A stretch of 64,000 nt of DNA from Mastigias papua (taxonomy: Eukaryota; Cnidaria; Scyphozoa; Rhizostomeae; Mastigiidae): assembly GCA_964019165.1 (NCBI GenBank), contig OZ025281.1, positions 10,121,888-10,185,887 of the forward strand. Reading direction: 5' to 3'. The notes under the pieces are model-generated. The model had not been told where the DNA came from. It ran no database searches and saw only the letters and a program-made list of their open reading frames with translations. The translations under genes were made by a program, and so were the position numbers. Below are positions 23,458 through 34,691 of the stretch, piece by piece (position 1 is the first letter of the stretch; the number at the start of each line of letters is the position of its first letter).

Positions 23458-26400
23458 TGTCCCGGGTATGACATAAAACTGCAACCGGTTGTGGAGTTTC
23501 GACGTGGGATAATGAGGTTACCCTTTGCCACAATTACCTCCAGGTCACTCTTGAGTAAGGTGTAGTACCTGTTAGCTCTCCCCGAGAGTACGAAATACCG
23601 GGTTGGCATCCGGTGGGGGCTAGTCTGTCTCATGGGTAGGGGGGACTCTTCAGCCTTGGTTGGCAACCCTCCTAGTGATGGTGTCACAATTAAAAACACC
23701 GGTGGTTGTGTCACCTTATCACCACAAAACCTCGTTTTGAGTGAAAATGAATCATATCACAAATGAAAATAACGACGTGAATGGTACTGGAACTTCATGT
23801 GAAGGTGCCTCGTCCGGCAGGTGTTCTGTGGGTGAGCAGCGCAGACCCGGTCGTAATCAAGCGACTGCTAGAATGAAGTGGACGAAAGAAATTAATATTG
23901 TTGTAATGGAATGTTTTTATAGCGCTAGACCGTTTGACGAGAATGGTGTGCCAAAGAGGGGCTATCGGCAGAGGATGTTCAGAGCATGGAAGGAAAGAGG
24001 TGTGTTTAACACGACTGAGCAAAGACTGTGTGATCAGGCTAGAGCCATTAGGAAAAATGGTTGGTTAACGGACTTTGAATTGGAGAGCATAAAAAGGAGA
24101 GTGTTGCAGCATGATGAAGTTGATGGCATTGATGAGCGAGAAGAAGTATTACCAAGATTAGATGTTGAGGGTGAGATTAATGAGGGATACAAAGCTGATG
24201 TTAGAATTGAGGTCAATGAGGAAGTAGAAATTACACCCGAAGAGCTACAGATTATTGAAGAAGTAAAGGAATTATTAACAGAAGAAGAAGACGATAAGTA
24301 TATCATGTTTAAAAAAGTTAATAGGAAAAAATTACGTGACAAAACGCAAGAGGTGAATGGAGCTATTAAACACATTGTAACCGTAAGTATTACCCATACT
24401 AATAACCTTATCAAAGCAGCTAGTTGTTGGGTAGCAAACCAACTAGGATTAAGTACAGTTAAACAGAGGAAGAGACATATCCCATGGTGGCAACGGCGTA
24501 TAGAAGGAGATATAAAGAACTTGAGGAAAGATGTCAACATCCTTGAAAGAGAGAAAAGGGGTGAGAATGGAGTAAAGGGGAAAAGAATCGTGAAGAATTT
24601 AGCTGATAAATATAGAATAAATAGGAAAGGGCTAGAAACAGTAATAGAAGAATTAAAGCAACGGTTATTAGCAAAAGCCGCAAAGATAAAGAGATATAAT
24701 GAGAGAATAACTCAGTATAGGCAGAATCGAATGTTTGCAATTGATCGGAAGAAGGTGCTGAATGAATTGAACGGGGAAACTAGGGGGCAAAATGTCGTTC
24801 CTGGTGCTGAAGAAAGCAGGAAATTTTGGAGTGAAATCTGGGGCATCAGAAAAGAACATAATAAACAAGCTGAATGGTTGAACGAATTGAAACGACAACA
24901 AAACAATGTGAGAATGGAGGAGGTAGAGATCACAACAGAAATGGTAAAAATCAGTGTAGAAAGATCCCTAATTGGAAGACCCCTGGAAGAGATAGTGTTC
25001 AAGGTTATTGGATTATGAATCTTACATCAGTGCACGAAAGAATAGTAGCTCAGCTGAATGAAATTGTTTGTGGAGTAAGCAGACTACCTGAATGGATGAC
25101 GTATGGGAGAACTGTTCTATGTCAAAAGGAGCAGTTGATAATTATCGACCTATATCCTGTCTACCTTTAATGAGGAAGTTACTAACAGGTATGGTTGCTG
25201 GAGAGGTGTACAAATATTTAGAAAAGGAGAATATATTGCCTGATGAACAGAAAGGTTGTAGGAAGGGGAGTCGTGGAACTAAGGACCAACTGTTGATTGA
25301 CAAGGCTGTACTGGCAGATTGTAAAAGGAGAAAGACTAACTTAACTTTGGCGTGGATCGATTACAGAAAGGCATATGACTTGGTGCCTCATAGCTGGATT
25401 AGTGAGTGCCTGGAAATGGTAGGAATAGCAACGAATATTAGAGAGTTCTTGAGTGACAGTATGCAATCATGGAAGCTAGAACTAACATCGTCTGGTGAAA
25501 GGTTAGGGGATGTGCATATTAAGAGAGGAATTTTCCAGGGAGACAGTGTATCCCCACTATTGTTTATTATATGTATGATTCCATTGACATTGATATTGAG
25601 GAAAGTGACAGCTTGTTATGAATGGGGTGACAAAGAATTCAAAGTTAATCATCTCCTTTTTATGGATGTTATTAAATTATTTGCCAAGAATCGAAACCAA
25701 ATGGATTCATTAGTGAAAACTGTTCATGTTTTCAATACTGATATATGTATGGAGTTAGGATTAAGCAAGTGTGGGGTGTTGGTATTAAAGAAAGGGAAAA
25801 TTGTGAAGCAAAACGGGATTTCACTTCCAAATGGAGATTTGATGAAAGAAATTGACGAACATGGATATAAATATCTGGGTATTGTAGAACTAGATAAGCT
25901 TAAAGAAAAGCATATAAAAGACAAGTTAACAAGCGAATACAATAGAAGGTTTAAGTTGGTATTGAAATCGAAGCTAAATGGTAAGAATAAGATATTAGCA
26001 ATTAACACGTGGGCTGTACCAGTATTGAGATATGGAGCAGGTATCCTGAAATGGACAGCTACTGAATTGAAAAGCTTGGATAGGAAATCAAGGAAAATTA
26101 TGACCATGTATGGCGCATTTTACCCTAAGAGTGATACAGACAGGTTATATCTGACCAGAGGGAAAGGAGGCTGTGGGTTGATTTGCTGTGAGGGTTGTGT
26201 TAGAAGTGAAGAAAATAATTTGGGGTGGTATGTAAAGAATTCTGAAGAATCATTGATTCAAGGTGTTAGATTTGCTGATGTGATAGATACTAATGATGTA
26301 AGAAGAAGTGACGAATTCAAGAAACTGTAAGTGTATGAAAGACAACAAAGGTGGAAGGAGAAAGTTATGTATGGTCAATTTATAAGGGAGATGCCAGAAT

Positions 26401-27218
26401 CAACTGATGCAAAGGAAACATGGAAATGGCTAAGAAGTGCTGGCTTAAAGATACAAACAGAGACACTTCTTTGTGCAGCGCAGGAACAGGCTCTCCGAAC
26501 AAAGTATATCAAGCATCACATTGACAAATCAATAGAGTCACCACTTTGTAGGCTATGTGAAGAAAGAGGCGAAACAGTCTGTCATATTTTCAGTGAATGC
26601 AAAAAGTTGGCTCAAAAGGAATATAAACGAAGACATGATAATGTTGCAAGGCTAGTACATTGGCACCTATGCAAGAAATATAATTTTGAGTTGACAGACA
26701 AGTGGTATGAGCATTCCCCTAAAGCTGTAATGGAAGACAATGTGATAAAACTGCTATGGGATGTTAACATTCACTGTGATCATGTGATTGAGGCAAGAAG
26801 ACCTGATATAGTTATTATCAATAATCTTGACAGAACGTGCATTATCGTTGACATTGCTGTACCCGGTGATAGTAGAATTAGCCATAAGGAAAAAGAAAAG
26901 GTTGAGAAATATCAAGATTTGAAAAGGGAAATCAAGAGAATATGGAACTTGAGAAATGTAATAGTTGTACCTGTGATTGTAGGAGCATTAGGAAGTATAA
27001 CAAAGAAGTTGGGTGAATGGATAAAGAAGCTAGACATCTCAATAGCCATAGAACTACTGCAGAAAACAACAATACTAGGAACAGCCAGGATTTTGAGGAA
27101 AGTACTTGATTACTAAAGGAGGCTGACTGCAAGGGATCTTTGGTCATAGGTTATGACTCGCTCCCTTGAGAAATACAATCGGCAATGAGATCAGCCAGTG
27201 CTTAAAGCTGAGACATAA

Positions 27219-27219
<1 letters not shown>
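23458..27219 (+). mobile_element. P2: full-length P-family element flanked by (AAT)n on both sides
   Basis: Begins TTGTCCCGGGTATGACAT directly after (AAT)n and ends GCTGAGACATAA directly before the next (AAT)n. This makes P2 the clearest example of insertion into the microsatellite. It contains a leader, one Myb-like segment, RT, knuckle and nuclease. It has two frameshifts, one stop and a mutated RT active site. The 3' UTR is about 100 bp. Confidence 0.9.
23747..27116 (+). pseudogene. P2 polyprotein, two frameshifts, one stop, FMDV active site
   Basis: From the ATG at 23747 the frame carries the Myb-like part (ARMKWTKEINIVVMECFY, GYRQRMFRAWKERG, CDQARAIRKNGWL), an acidic linker and a basic linker that is open here, unlike in P1. 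A frameshift lies near 24950 (QCRKIPNWKTPG continues in another frame). A second lies near 25130, before [16 protein letters not shown] at 26328-26330 separates the RT thumb from the knuckle (CRLCEERGETVCHIFSEC) and nuclease (ARRPDIVIINN, IIVDIAVPGD, EKYQDLKRE). The catalytic motif reads FMDV (25659-25670) instead of FMDD, so the RT would be dead even if reframed. Confidence 0.9.

Positions 27220-27262
<43 letters not shown>
27220..27262 (+). repeat. (AAT)n between P2 and P3
   Basis: About 14 perfect units. It is both the 3' flank of P2 and the 5' flank of P3. Confidence 0.95.
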
Positions 27263-27264
<2 letters not shown>

Positions 27265-27626
27265 GATCAAGGGTTATTGGATGAGTAGCACCTTTCCTAG
27301 ATGGCCTCGTGTGGCGTCCTAGACTGGCCTCCCCAAGCCCAGCACCATGTGAAGCGCAAGTCAATAGCCTCTCCGTGGTGAAGATCGTCCGTGCGTGGTG
27401 AAGAGCCACATCCTACTAGAGGTGACCTTGTGCTAAGCAGAACACGGCGGATCTAGGGGAGAACAACCCCGAAAAAAATCCGTAATTCAAGGTGTTAACC
27501 GTGCTGATGAATGGATGGTGGCAATGTTATGCTGTCACTAACGGAACCTGGTAGGAAGTGGCGGACCTATCTAGTAAATAGCCTTATCTTATGTGCCGGG
27601 CAACGTAGGATCGACAGCTTAAACCC
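27263..27626 (+). promoter_or_regulatory. GC-rich leader of P3
   Basis: About 360 bp of clearly GC-rich sequence (for example GATGGCCTCGTGTGGCGTCC) in an AT-rich region, before the first P3 frame. It does not resemble the P1/P2 leader. The composition and many G-C complementary blocks suggest a structured RNA. Confidence 0.45.
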
Positions 27627-27989
27627 GTGCGTGTAAATTATATTCTAATGGGAGATATTGATCATGATAATCGAATTGAACATTCAACTAACATAATTCA
27701 TGTTGCTTCAAATATTTCAGTGGCACAACAGATTTGTGTTGATAAAAATGAAGACCATAGGGAAAACAGTGTACATAGAAAAACAATTGGAGGGTGGACA
27801 GAAAATGAGAAGATTAGAATAGTACAAATTGATATGGAAGAAAGGCAAAAAGGATATGGTTTTATGAAGAGAATTAAAGACCGATGGGACATAGAATTTC
27901 CATTAAGAAGACAAATAACAGCCCAAAACTTTTGTGATAATGCTAGGCGCTTCAGAAAAAGTCTGGGAACGCAAGCAGTATGCAGATAA
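27627..27989 (+). pseudogene. P3 first Myb-like segment
   Basis: The ATG used is probably at 27651 (MGDIDHDNRIEHS). The Myb-like part reads GGWTENEKIRIVQIDMEERQ, then FMKRIKDRWDIEFP and AQNFCDNARRFRKS. The frame stops at 27987-27989, overlapping the next frame by a few bases, so a frameshift joins the two. The segment is a clear duplicate of the one that follows, with conserved W, E-R-Q-K-G and R-F-R-K positions. Confidence 0.8.
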
Positions 27990-28978
27990 CAAGTGATAAC
28001 AGAGGAAGCGTGACGAAAGATAAGAACCTTCAATGGACGTTAGAAATGAAGGTAGCACTTGTGCAGATTGACATAGAAGAAAGGCAGAAAGGGAGAGGGT
28101 TCATGAGAAGAGCTAAGGACAGGCGGGATGTTGAATATCCGATATACGCAGGAATGATAGGAGCACAGACACTTAGAGATAATGCGACAAGGTTTAGAAA
28201 AGAGACGGAAATATCGAACTTGGTACTGGTTAGAAAGAGGAATCTGGTGGCCCCTTTTGAAGAGGGATTAGAACCTAATAGAAAAAGTGAATGTGATGAC
28301 AGAAATCAAGGGACAAATGCATATGAAGAAGAAATGAATACATTAGAGGAAATGATAGAAGAAACATTTGATGAAGTGGAGGATCTACAAGACAGAAGCG
28401 AGAATGAACTAACTGAAGAAGATAAGACTTTTGACTTCATATTTCTGGCAGAATTAGAGAAATTAGAGAGAAGTAACTTTACTGAGTTACAAGAGAGAGC
28501 TAAAATACCAAAACTAAAGATGCCAGATGAATTAGTTGAGAGATCAAATAGAGTATTAGGAAAGTATTTTAATGAGGACAGGGATATTCCTGAAGCAACT
28601 GATTTTGTTTATGCAATGGGAAAAGCAATAGCGTTAATTTTAGGTATCAAGACAAAAGTGAGCAAAGAAAAACTTAAATCCAAGGGAGGAAACAGAAGAG
28701 AGAGGAAAGTAAAACGTGAGATGAAAGAGTTGAGAAAGTGGATAGCACAGATCAGTAATCGCAGGAAAGAGCATCGAAAAGCCTCATGGAAGGAAAATAA
28801 ATTGTTGAAGGAGCTAGAATTAAGAATTGAAGGGAAGAAAACAACCACCGTTGCATTGATGACCTACCGGGAACTACTGCTTGACCAATTGCAATATATG
28901 AAAGTAAAATTGAAAAAGATGATGGTAAAAGGAAAAAGAGTGAAGAATAACGCATTGTTCAGAAAAGATGAGCGGTAA
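27980..28978 (+). pseudogene. P3 second Myb-like segment and basic linker
   Basis: The second Myb-like copy reads LQWTLEMKVALVQIDIEERQ, FMRRAKDRRDVEYP and AQTLRDNATRFRKE. After it come an acidic region (around residues 110-155), then a long lysine/arginine-rich helical segment (RRERKVKREMKELRKWIAQI, around 245-290). This is probably the linker that leads to the RT in these elements. The frame ends at 28976-28978, and matching RT-linker sequence continues in other frames (for example FVAFWGGLW-like near 29045). Confidence 0.8.
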
Positions 28979-29119
28979 TTTTATAGGAACGTCAATAGAT
29001 CAGAATCACGAGCAGGGAAGATTCCCAATATTGATCAATTTGTTGCTTTTTGGGGAGGATTATGGGAAACCGAGAGGTTCACGCCATCCCTACCATGGAT
29101 AGAGGAAGTTGCAGGAAAA

Positions 29120-29824
29120 TTGAAGAGAATGAGTATTGAAGTGAAAGAGTTTGATCTAAGTGAAGAGAAGTTGACTGAGATAATCAAGAAAAGAAAGAAT
29201 TGGTCCTCGCCTGGTATTGATGGAATACGGAATTACTGGTGGAAAAAGTTTAAACCTGCGCAGCAAGCATTATGTAGGGCGCTACGAAGAATCAAAGAGA
29301 ATCATAGTTTGATACCAGACTGGTTCCCTGCTGGACGCACAGTAATGTTGCCGAAGACCAATGAGCTGAGTAACGTAAAGGAGCGAAGGCCAATCACGTG
29401 CTTGAATACATCCTACAAGATCTACACAGGAATAATCGGGAAGTATATGAGGGAACATGCTTGCAATAATGGAATTTGGGATGAAGGCCAACTCGGTGGC
29501 GTTGAGGAGGTTCTAGGTACGGTGGATCAACTGCTTATTGACAATTGTATCATGGAAGAGGTGAAAACATATCACAGAAACCTTGCAGTTGCTTATTACG
29601 ATTATAGGAAAGCATATGACAGTGTCCATCATGATTGGATGATGCGAGTTTTTGATTGGATAGGGGTTCCAGAAGATGTTAGGTTGGTACTGCAAGCGCT
29701 TATGAAAAAGTGGAAAACAAGGTTAGAGGTGTGGGACAAGAGCAAAAAGTATGTTAGCAGATGGGTAAACATTTCTTGTGGTTTCTTACAAGGAGATAGT
29801 TACTCGCCAGTTGGGTTTGTTTAA
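29120..29824 (+). pseudogene. P3 reverse transcriptase, N-terminal two thirds
   Basis: RT motifs in order are NWSSPGIDGIRNYWW, RRPITCLNTSYKIYTG, VAYYDYRKAYDSVHHDWMM and SCGFLQGDSYSPVGFV, ending at a TAA. The catalytic block follows in a neighbouring frame near 29910 as FIDDLKVYQ, and then GISKCAEIVFKHGKMV with another stop. RT fingers and palm are recognisable, but at least four lesions fall between 29822 and 30270. Confidence 0.85.
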
Positions 29825-30276
29825 CAGAGATACCGATATGCATTTTATTGTCTCAAACTAGAGGATATAGAATGGGTCCGCCAGGAGAAAGAAAAGTAAA
29901 AAGACCTCATCTTCATAGATGATCTGAAGGTATATCAAGAAAGTCATCAGCAACTGGAGGCAGTGAACGAGATATTGGTCCAAGCAGGTAATGACACAGG
30001 TGCTTGCTATGGGATATCAAAGTGTGCAGAAATAGTATTTAAGCACGGAAAGATGGTTTAAGGCGATGGACTTATGGTTCTAGACGAAAGAATGAGAGCA
30101 TTAGATCCTGATGAGAATGATGTTTACACATTTTTGGGAGTAGAGCAGGCAGAAGGAGTCAAAATTAAGGAAGTTCTAGTAAGGGTTAAAGCTGAGATGC
30201 AGAGTAGATTGAGTACATTGCAGAGCTGTATGATAAGAATCTGATTAAGGCAATTAACACTAAGGTAATACCTGTA

Positions 30277-31506
30277 GTGGCTTATGTAATGAATGTATGT
30301 ACCTTTTCAAAAGGAGAGCTTGAAGAGCTAGACCAGATGATAAAGCGAGAGCTTAGAAGTAGCAGCATGTTAGGGCGACAATCACGTGAAGAGAGATTAT
30401 ATTTAAAACGAAAAGTTGGAGGAAGGGGGTTGAAATCTTTAAGAGCTGTATATATGGAAACTAAGATCAGGGTAGCTTGTTATATGGCGGTATCAGAAAG
30501 AAGATGGATTAAAGCTGCGTGGGAGCACGAAAAATTAAAAGATTACAACTCGTTGAAAATTACAGCTGAGGAAATAGCAAATGAGGTTGGACACACATTG
30601 AAATTTAAAGATGAGGGAATAGAATTAGACGGAGAACTGCAGTGTGGACACTGGAGGAAAAGTTGGAAAAAGATCAAAGATCTATTGAAGAAAGGAAACG
30701 AAAGTTCGTTAATTGAGAAGTATAAACAAAAGTCATTTCAAAGTGAGACGTTCAGCAAGCAGGAAGTGGAGTGCCATATGTGGTTGGAATGTAACTTAGA
30801 CCCTAGGAAAACGGCAGCAATAGTGAACTTACAGGAACAAATGGTTGAAACGAAAGCATGGAAAGTTTCAAGAGGAATAGCAGATGGGGGAGATATGTGT
30901 AGATTATGTGAGTCTTATAGGGAGACAGTTCAACACCTGTTGGCTGGTTGCCAAACGTTGGCTGGCAAAGAATATTTACGGCGTCACAACAGAGCACTGA
31001 TGGTTATAGCTGTAGCATGGGTGAAGAAATATGAACTAATTGATGAAAGTGCAGTTTGGTACAATGAGAAGTGGGAGAAAGGAAAAGTCTTAGAGAATGA
31101 TAAGGGGAAGTTAGTTTGGGACTTCGAGTACAAAATGAGATAGAGCAGTTCGGCTAGAAGGCCGGATCTAACACTTGAAGACAAGGAGAGAAAACGAGTC
31201 TGGATTTGTGACATGGCATGTCCACAGGAAAGTAACATTGAAGCAAAGGTGAAAGAGAAATTGGATAAATACCAGCAGCTAGCTTTTGAGATGAGGGAAA
31301 ATCGGGTTGGGCACAGAGTTGAAATTGCCCCATTGGTCATTGGATGTCTAGGAGGAGGAGTTGGAAAATTATTGAAGGCTGCTCAAAGCGTATTAGACAC
31401 TGAAACTGAGATTGAGAATACAGTGAAAGGAATGCAAAAGACAGTGCTAATGGACAGTGAATCTATTATGAGGAAGGCACTGTCGGGAGTGGTGCAACCA
31501 CAGTGA
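30277..31506 (+). pseudogene. P3 thumb, CCHC knuckle and restriction-like endonuclease with one stop
   Basis: One frame covers the region with a TAG at 31141-31143. It shows GGRGLKSLRAVYMETKIRVA (thumb end), then the knuckle MCRLCESYRETVQHLLAGC and KEYLRRHNRALMVI. The nuclease reads KLVWDFEYKMR, stop, ARRPDLTLED, VWICDMACPQ, EKLDKYQQLAFEMR. The end is TVLMDSESIMRKALSGV. The stop separates the knuckle from the nuclease catalytic residues. Confidence 0.85.
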
Positions 31507-31606
31507 ACATTAGGACCTCAGACTGTCATGTACATTGTAAAATAACTAGACTAACAAACTTTGGTAGTCTTAACTATTGGCTTAATTTAGCTGTTTGTAC
31601 ATATCT

Positions 31607-32850
31607 TTTTTTTTCAAACTTCAATATCATTCTCATATAACTAAAATACAATCATACGTCTCTCTAAAGCTAGGCAACGTACAACTGGCTGTCAGGTTAA
31701 CTACATAACAAAGCAAAAAGGAAAACAAAAAAATTACTCAATGGATTAGAATGTAAAATAAAATGAAATAAGAAAAAAAAAATTGACAGTAGTTCTCATA
31801 AGTTTAGTAAGTCGGGGCTTGTCCACGGTTTATTTCGGCAGCAGAAAATAAAGTATGTACTTCTTATAGTTATGTTGATGAGGTTAGATAAAATGTGTTT
31901 TTGGACTTTGTTGTTAAAACCGAGAGATTTAAGAAGATCAATAAAAGATTCAGAGGAAGACCCAATAGTGCCAAGGGCCCCCATAGAAAGATTTATAAAT
32001 TTGATTTGTTTATAGTTTGGAAGAAGAGTTTGTTGTAGATGGTGATATTTTGAAGCCTTGCGCTCACTATTGATTTGTATATTAGTCTCAAAACCAATAG
32101 TGAGCTCAAGATTATACAGGACGTTTTCCTTAGTAATTATGAGAAGATCGGGTCGGAACGCACTACCTGTGATAAAAGAAGGGGATAGAAAAGTAGGAAG
32201 ATCCGCATATAATGAGCAATCTGGAAGTGTGGAAAAGGTCTTAGCTATGGAATTTAAGACAGAATCATGTCTCCAGGTATACCTACCATGCTCTAGATAC
32301 AGCTTACAGCTAGAGACAATGTGTTGTAAAGTTTCAGATTGAAGGCAAAAGGAACATGCTGATGATTGAGAGATGGACCACTTTGAAAGGTTTTTTCGAG
32401 TTGCCAATGTGTTTGTTAAGTATTTCAGAGAAAAGTTGAAAATATTCTTGGGCAGTTTTTGTTGAACGTTTGACCATATGCTGGTGGTAACCTTTGAAGC
32501 GTATTTAAAAACCGATGAAATAACTAGCCCTTGCGATGTTAATTCACTTGTTATACGATGATGGTGATGAGTTTGAGTGGATTTGAGAACTTGCTTTGCA
32601 TTTCTGTACTGATCATATTGAATGTTGGTAAAGGTGTTAGAATCCTGCCACAAAGCCTTTATATCAGAATTAGGAGAAGATTTTAACGCATTCCGAATTA
32701 TGGTTTGGCACTGTATAAACTTGGTAGATGGAAGAATGAGACTCAAGCCATAGTTTGATTTGCTGATTATGAGATTACTTAAGGTGGCGCTTATTGGCAA
32801 TTCAAACCACCGACGCACATAATCCGCAACTTTGTTATCTAGGTTTTCAT
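31607..32850 (-). mobile_element. N4: 5'-truncated N-family element
   Basis: The 3' oligo-A (T-run 31606-31613) abuts P3, and the 5' truncation at 32850 abuts (AAT)n. The 3' UTR is about 185 bp. Only the RT thumb and the whole C-terminal knuckle/nuclease half are present, in one open frame. Confidence 0.85.
31796..32850 (-). CDS. N4 C-terminal half: knuckle and restriction-like endonuclease, open frame
   Basis: About 350 codons are open from the truncation point to TAA. The order is thumb (VRRWFELPISATLSNLII), LPKNIFNFSLKYLTNTLATR, knuckle (CSFCLQSETLQHIVSSC) and YTWRHDSVLN. The nuclease is RPDLLIITKENVLYNLELTI, GFETN, KYHHLQ, and the end is FCCRNKPWTSPDLLNL. No RT active site is included. 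It is a fragment of a larger polyprotein with no known start of its own, so it is unlikely to be expressed. It is the best-preserved nuclease domain of the N family in this window. Confidence 0.85.
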
Positions 32851-32876
32851 AATAATAATAATAATAATAATAATAA
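32851..32876 (+). repeat. (AAT)n between N4 and P4
   Basis: About nine units. Both neighbouring elements are 5'-truncated at this tract, in opposite orientations. Confidence 0.95.
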
Positions 32877-32877
32877 A

Positions 32878-34691
32878 CAATGATTTTGAATTACTCCATG
32901 GCAAATATAATGACAAACCCTATTAGTATTAAGAACGGGATATTCCAAGGCGATTCACTATCCCCTTTGATATTTTGCTTGGCTCTTGCACCACTCTCTA
33001 ATCTGCTAAACAACACAGGAATGGGTTATAATGTATATAATGAAAGAGTGAATCACTTATTCTACATGGATGATTTAAAGCTTTATGCAAAGAATGATGA
33101 GCAGCTTGAAGGGTTGCTCCAAATTGTGAAAATGTTTAGTGATGATATAAATATGCAATTTGGCTTAGATAAGTGCGCTAAGGCAACATTTAAGCGAGGA
33201 AAGCTGATGAAAACATCATCCATTGAATTAGACAAAGCTACTAGCATCCAAGATATAGACCAAGAAGGCACATACAAATACCTAGGAATAAACGAAGGAG
33301 ACGGAATTCAACATTCTAAAATGAAGGAGAAAGTCCAAAAAGAGTATTACCGGAGAGTTAAACTGGCCCTAAGAAGTGAGTTGAATGCTGGTAACAAAAT
33401 AACTGCAATAAACATGCTAGCGGTACCAGTCCTCCCTTACTGTTTTCACATCATCAATTGGCAATTACAAGAAATAAAGAAACTTTATAGGAAAACAAGA
33501 AAGCTTCTAACTATGTACACCATCTCAAAGCAGATGTTGACAGAATATACATCAGTAGAAAAGAAGGAGGGCGTGGTTTAACTCAGATAGAGTGCACATA
33601 CAAGATATCGACCATTGGCCTTGAAAAATATCTAAGTGAGACAAATGAGAAGTTATTGAAACAAGTTTACCAGCATGAGAGGCATAAAACATTGTATTCA
33701 ATAAAGAAGGAAGCTCGAAGGTTCAAAAGAGAGATTCAAATGGGAGATGTTGAAACAGAGGAAAGCTTTTCAGTTGGAAAAAGTGCCAAACAAGCAAAAG
33801 AGTACGCCAAGAAAAGAATAATGGAAATGACAAAGGAAACGTGGGAGAAGAAGCCAATGCACGGGCAATATCCGGACAGAGTTAAGAAGGCAGATGTAGA
33901 TAAGGAGAACACCCATAAATGGTTGAGAAGTGCTAGCTTGAAAGGAGAAACAGAAGGGTTCAATATCGCAGCACAGGATCAAAGCCTTGCCACAAATAAT
34001 TATCGCAGTAAGATAATCAAAGACGGGACAAACCCGAAATGCAGATTATGTCATGAATATGATAAAACCATAGAGCACATCACATCAGGATGTTCAGCTT
34101 TAGCAAAAAAGGAGTATCTTGAAAGACATGATAAAGCTTTGGTCTACATGCACTGGAAAATATGCAAACATTATAATAATGCAGTGACCTCTAAGTGGTA
34201 TGAACATAAGCCTAACACGGTGGTTGAAGGGAAAGATGTTGTCGTCCTATGGGATATGCCAATCCACACTGACAAGGAGATTACTGCAAATAGGCCTGAT
34301 ATAGTGATTAGAGATAAGTCGGAAAACAAATGTTTCTTCATTGACATGTCTGTATCATCTGAGCGCAATGTTGGATATAAAGAAACAGAAAAGTTGTCGA
34401 AATATAAAGACCTTGAGATAGAGGTTGCTAAAATGTGGAGAATGAAACCTACTATTTTTCCTGTCATTGTCGGAGCCCTGGGCCTTGTTAGACAAAGAAT
34501 GAAAGAGCATGTATCAAAGATCCCTGGACAAATTAGCATTGAAGAAATCCAGAAAATTGTGCAGCTAGGAACATCACATATCCTGAGGAGAGCTCTATCA
34601 ATAGCCTGAGAAATTACTACACTTTGAAGCCTAAGGACCATAGTTTGGTCTTGGCCTTTACACAAATAACACAAAAGCTAACAACTTATAC
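32878..34691 (+). mobile_element. P4: 5'-truncated P-type element flanked by (AAT)n
   Basis: Begins inside the RT right after (AAT)n and ends ACAACTTATAC right before AATAATAATAAT at 34692. It is a third P subfamily (different from P1/P2 and P3). The 5' truncation is typical of incomplete target-primed reverse transcription. Confidence 0.85.
32880..34609 (+). pseudogene. P4 RT palm to nuclease, one frameshift
   Basis: The first frame (32880-33581) has KNGIFQGDSLSPLIF, catalytic HLFYMDDLKLY and YKYLGI. A frameshift near 33555 moves the reading to the frame that continues GGRGLTQIECTYKI and then the block beginning 33656. There the knuckle is CRLCHEYDKTIEHITSGC, and the nuclease has NRPDIVIRDK, FFIDMSVSSE and EKLSKYKDLEIE. 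The end is IVQLGTSHILRRALSIA. Only one lesion was found, so this is the youngest-looking P copy, but it lacks the Myb-like part and the RT fingers. Confidence 0.9.

Larger units (their letters stand above)
27263..31606 (+). mobile_element. P3: distinct P subfamily with two Myb-like segments
   Basis: Runs from AAAGATCAAGGGTTATTGG after (AAT)n to TTGTACATATCT before the oligo-T of N4. The order is a GC-rich leader, two tandem Myb-like segments, a coiled basic linker, RT (FIDD), knuckle, nuclease and a 3' UTR of about 100 bp. The protein is well diverged from P1 and P2, but order and insertion site are the same. It is broken in several places, mostly in the RT. Confidence 0.85.
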
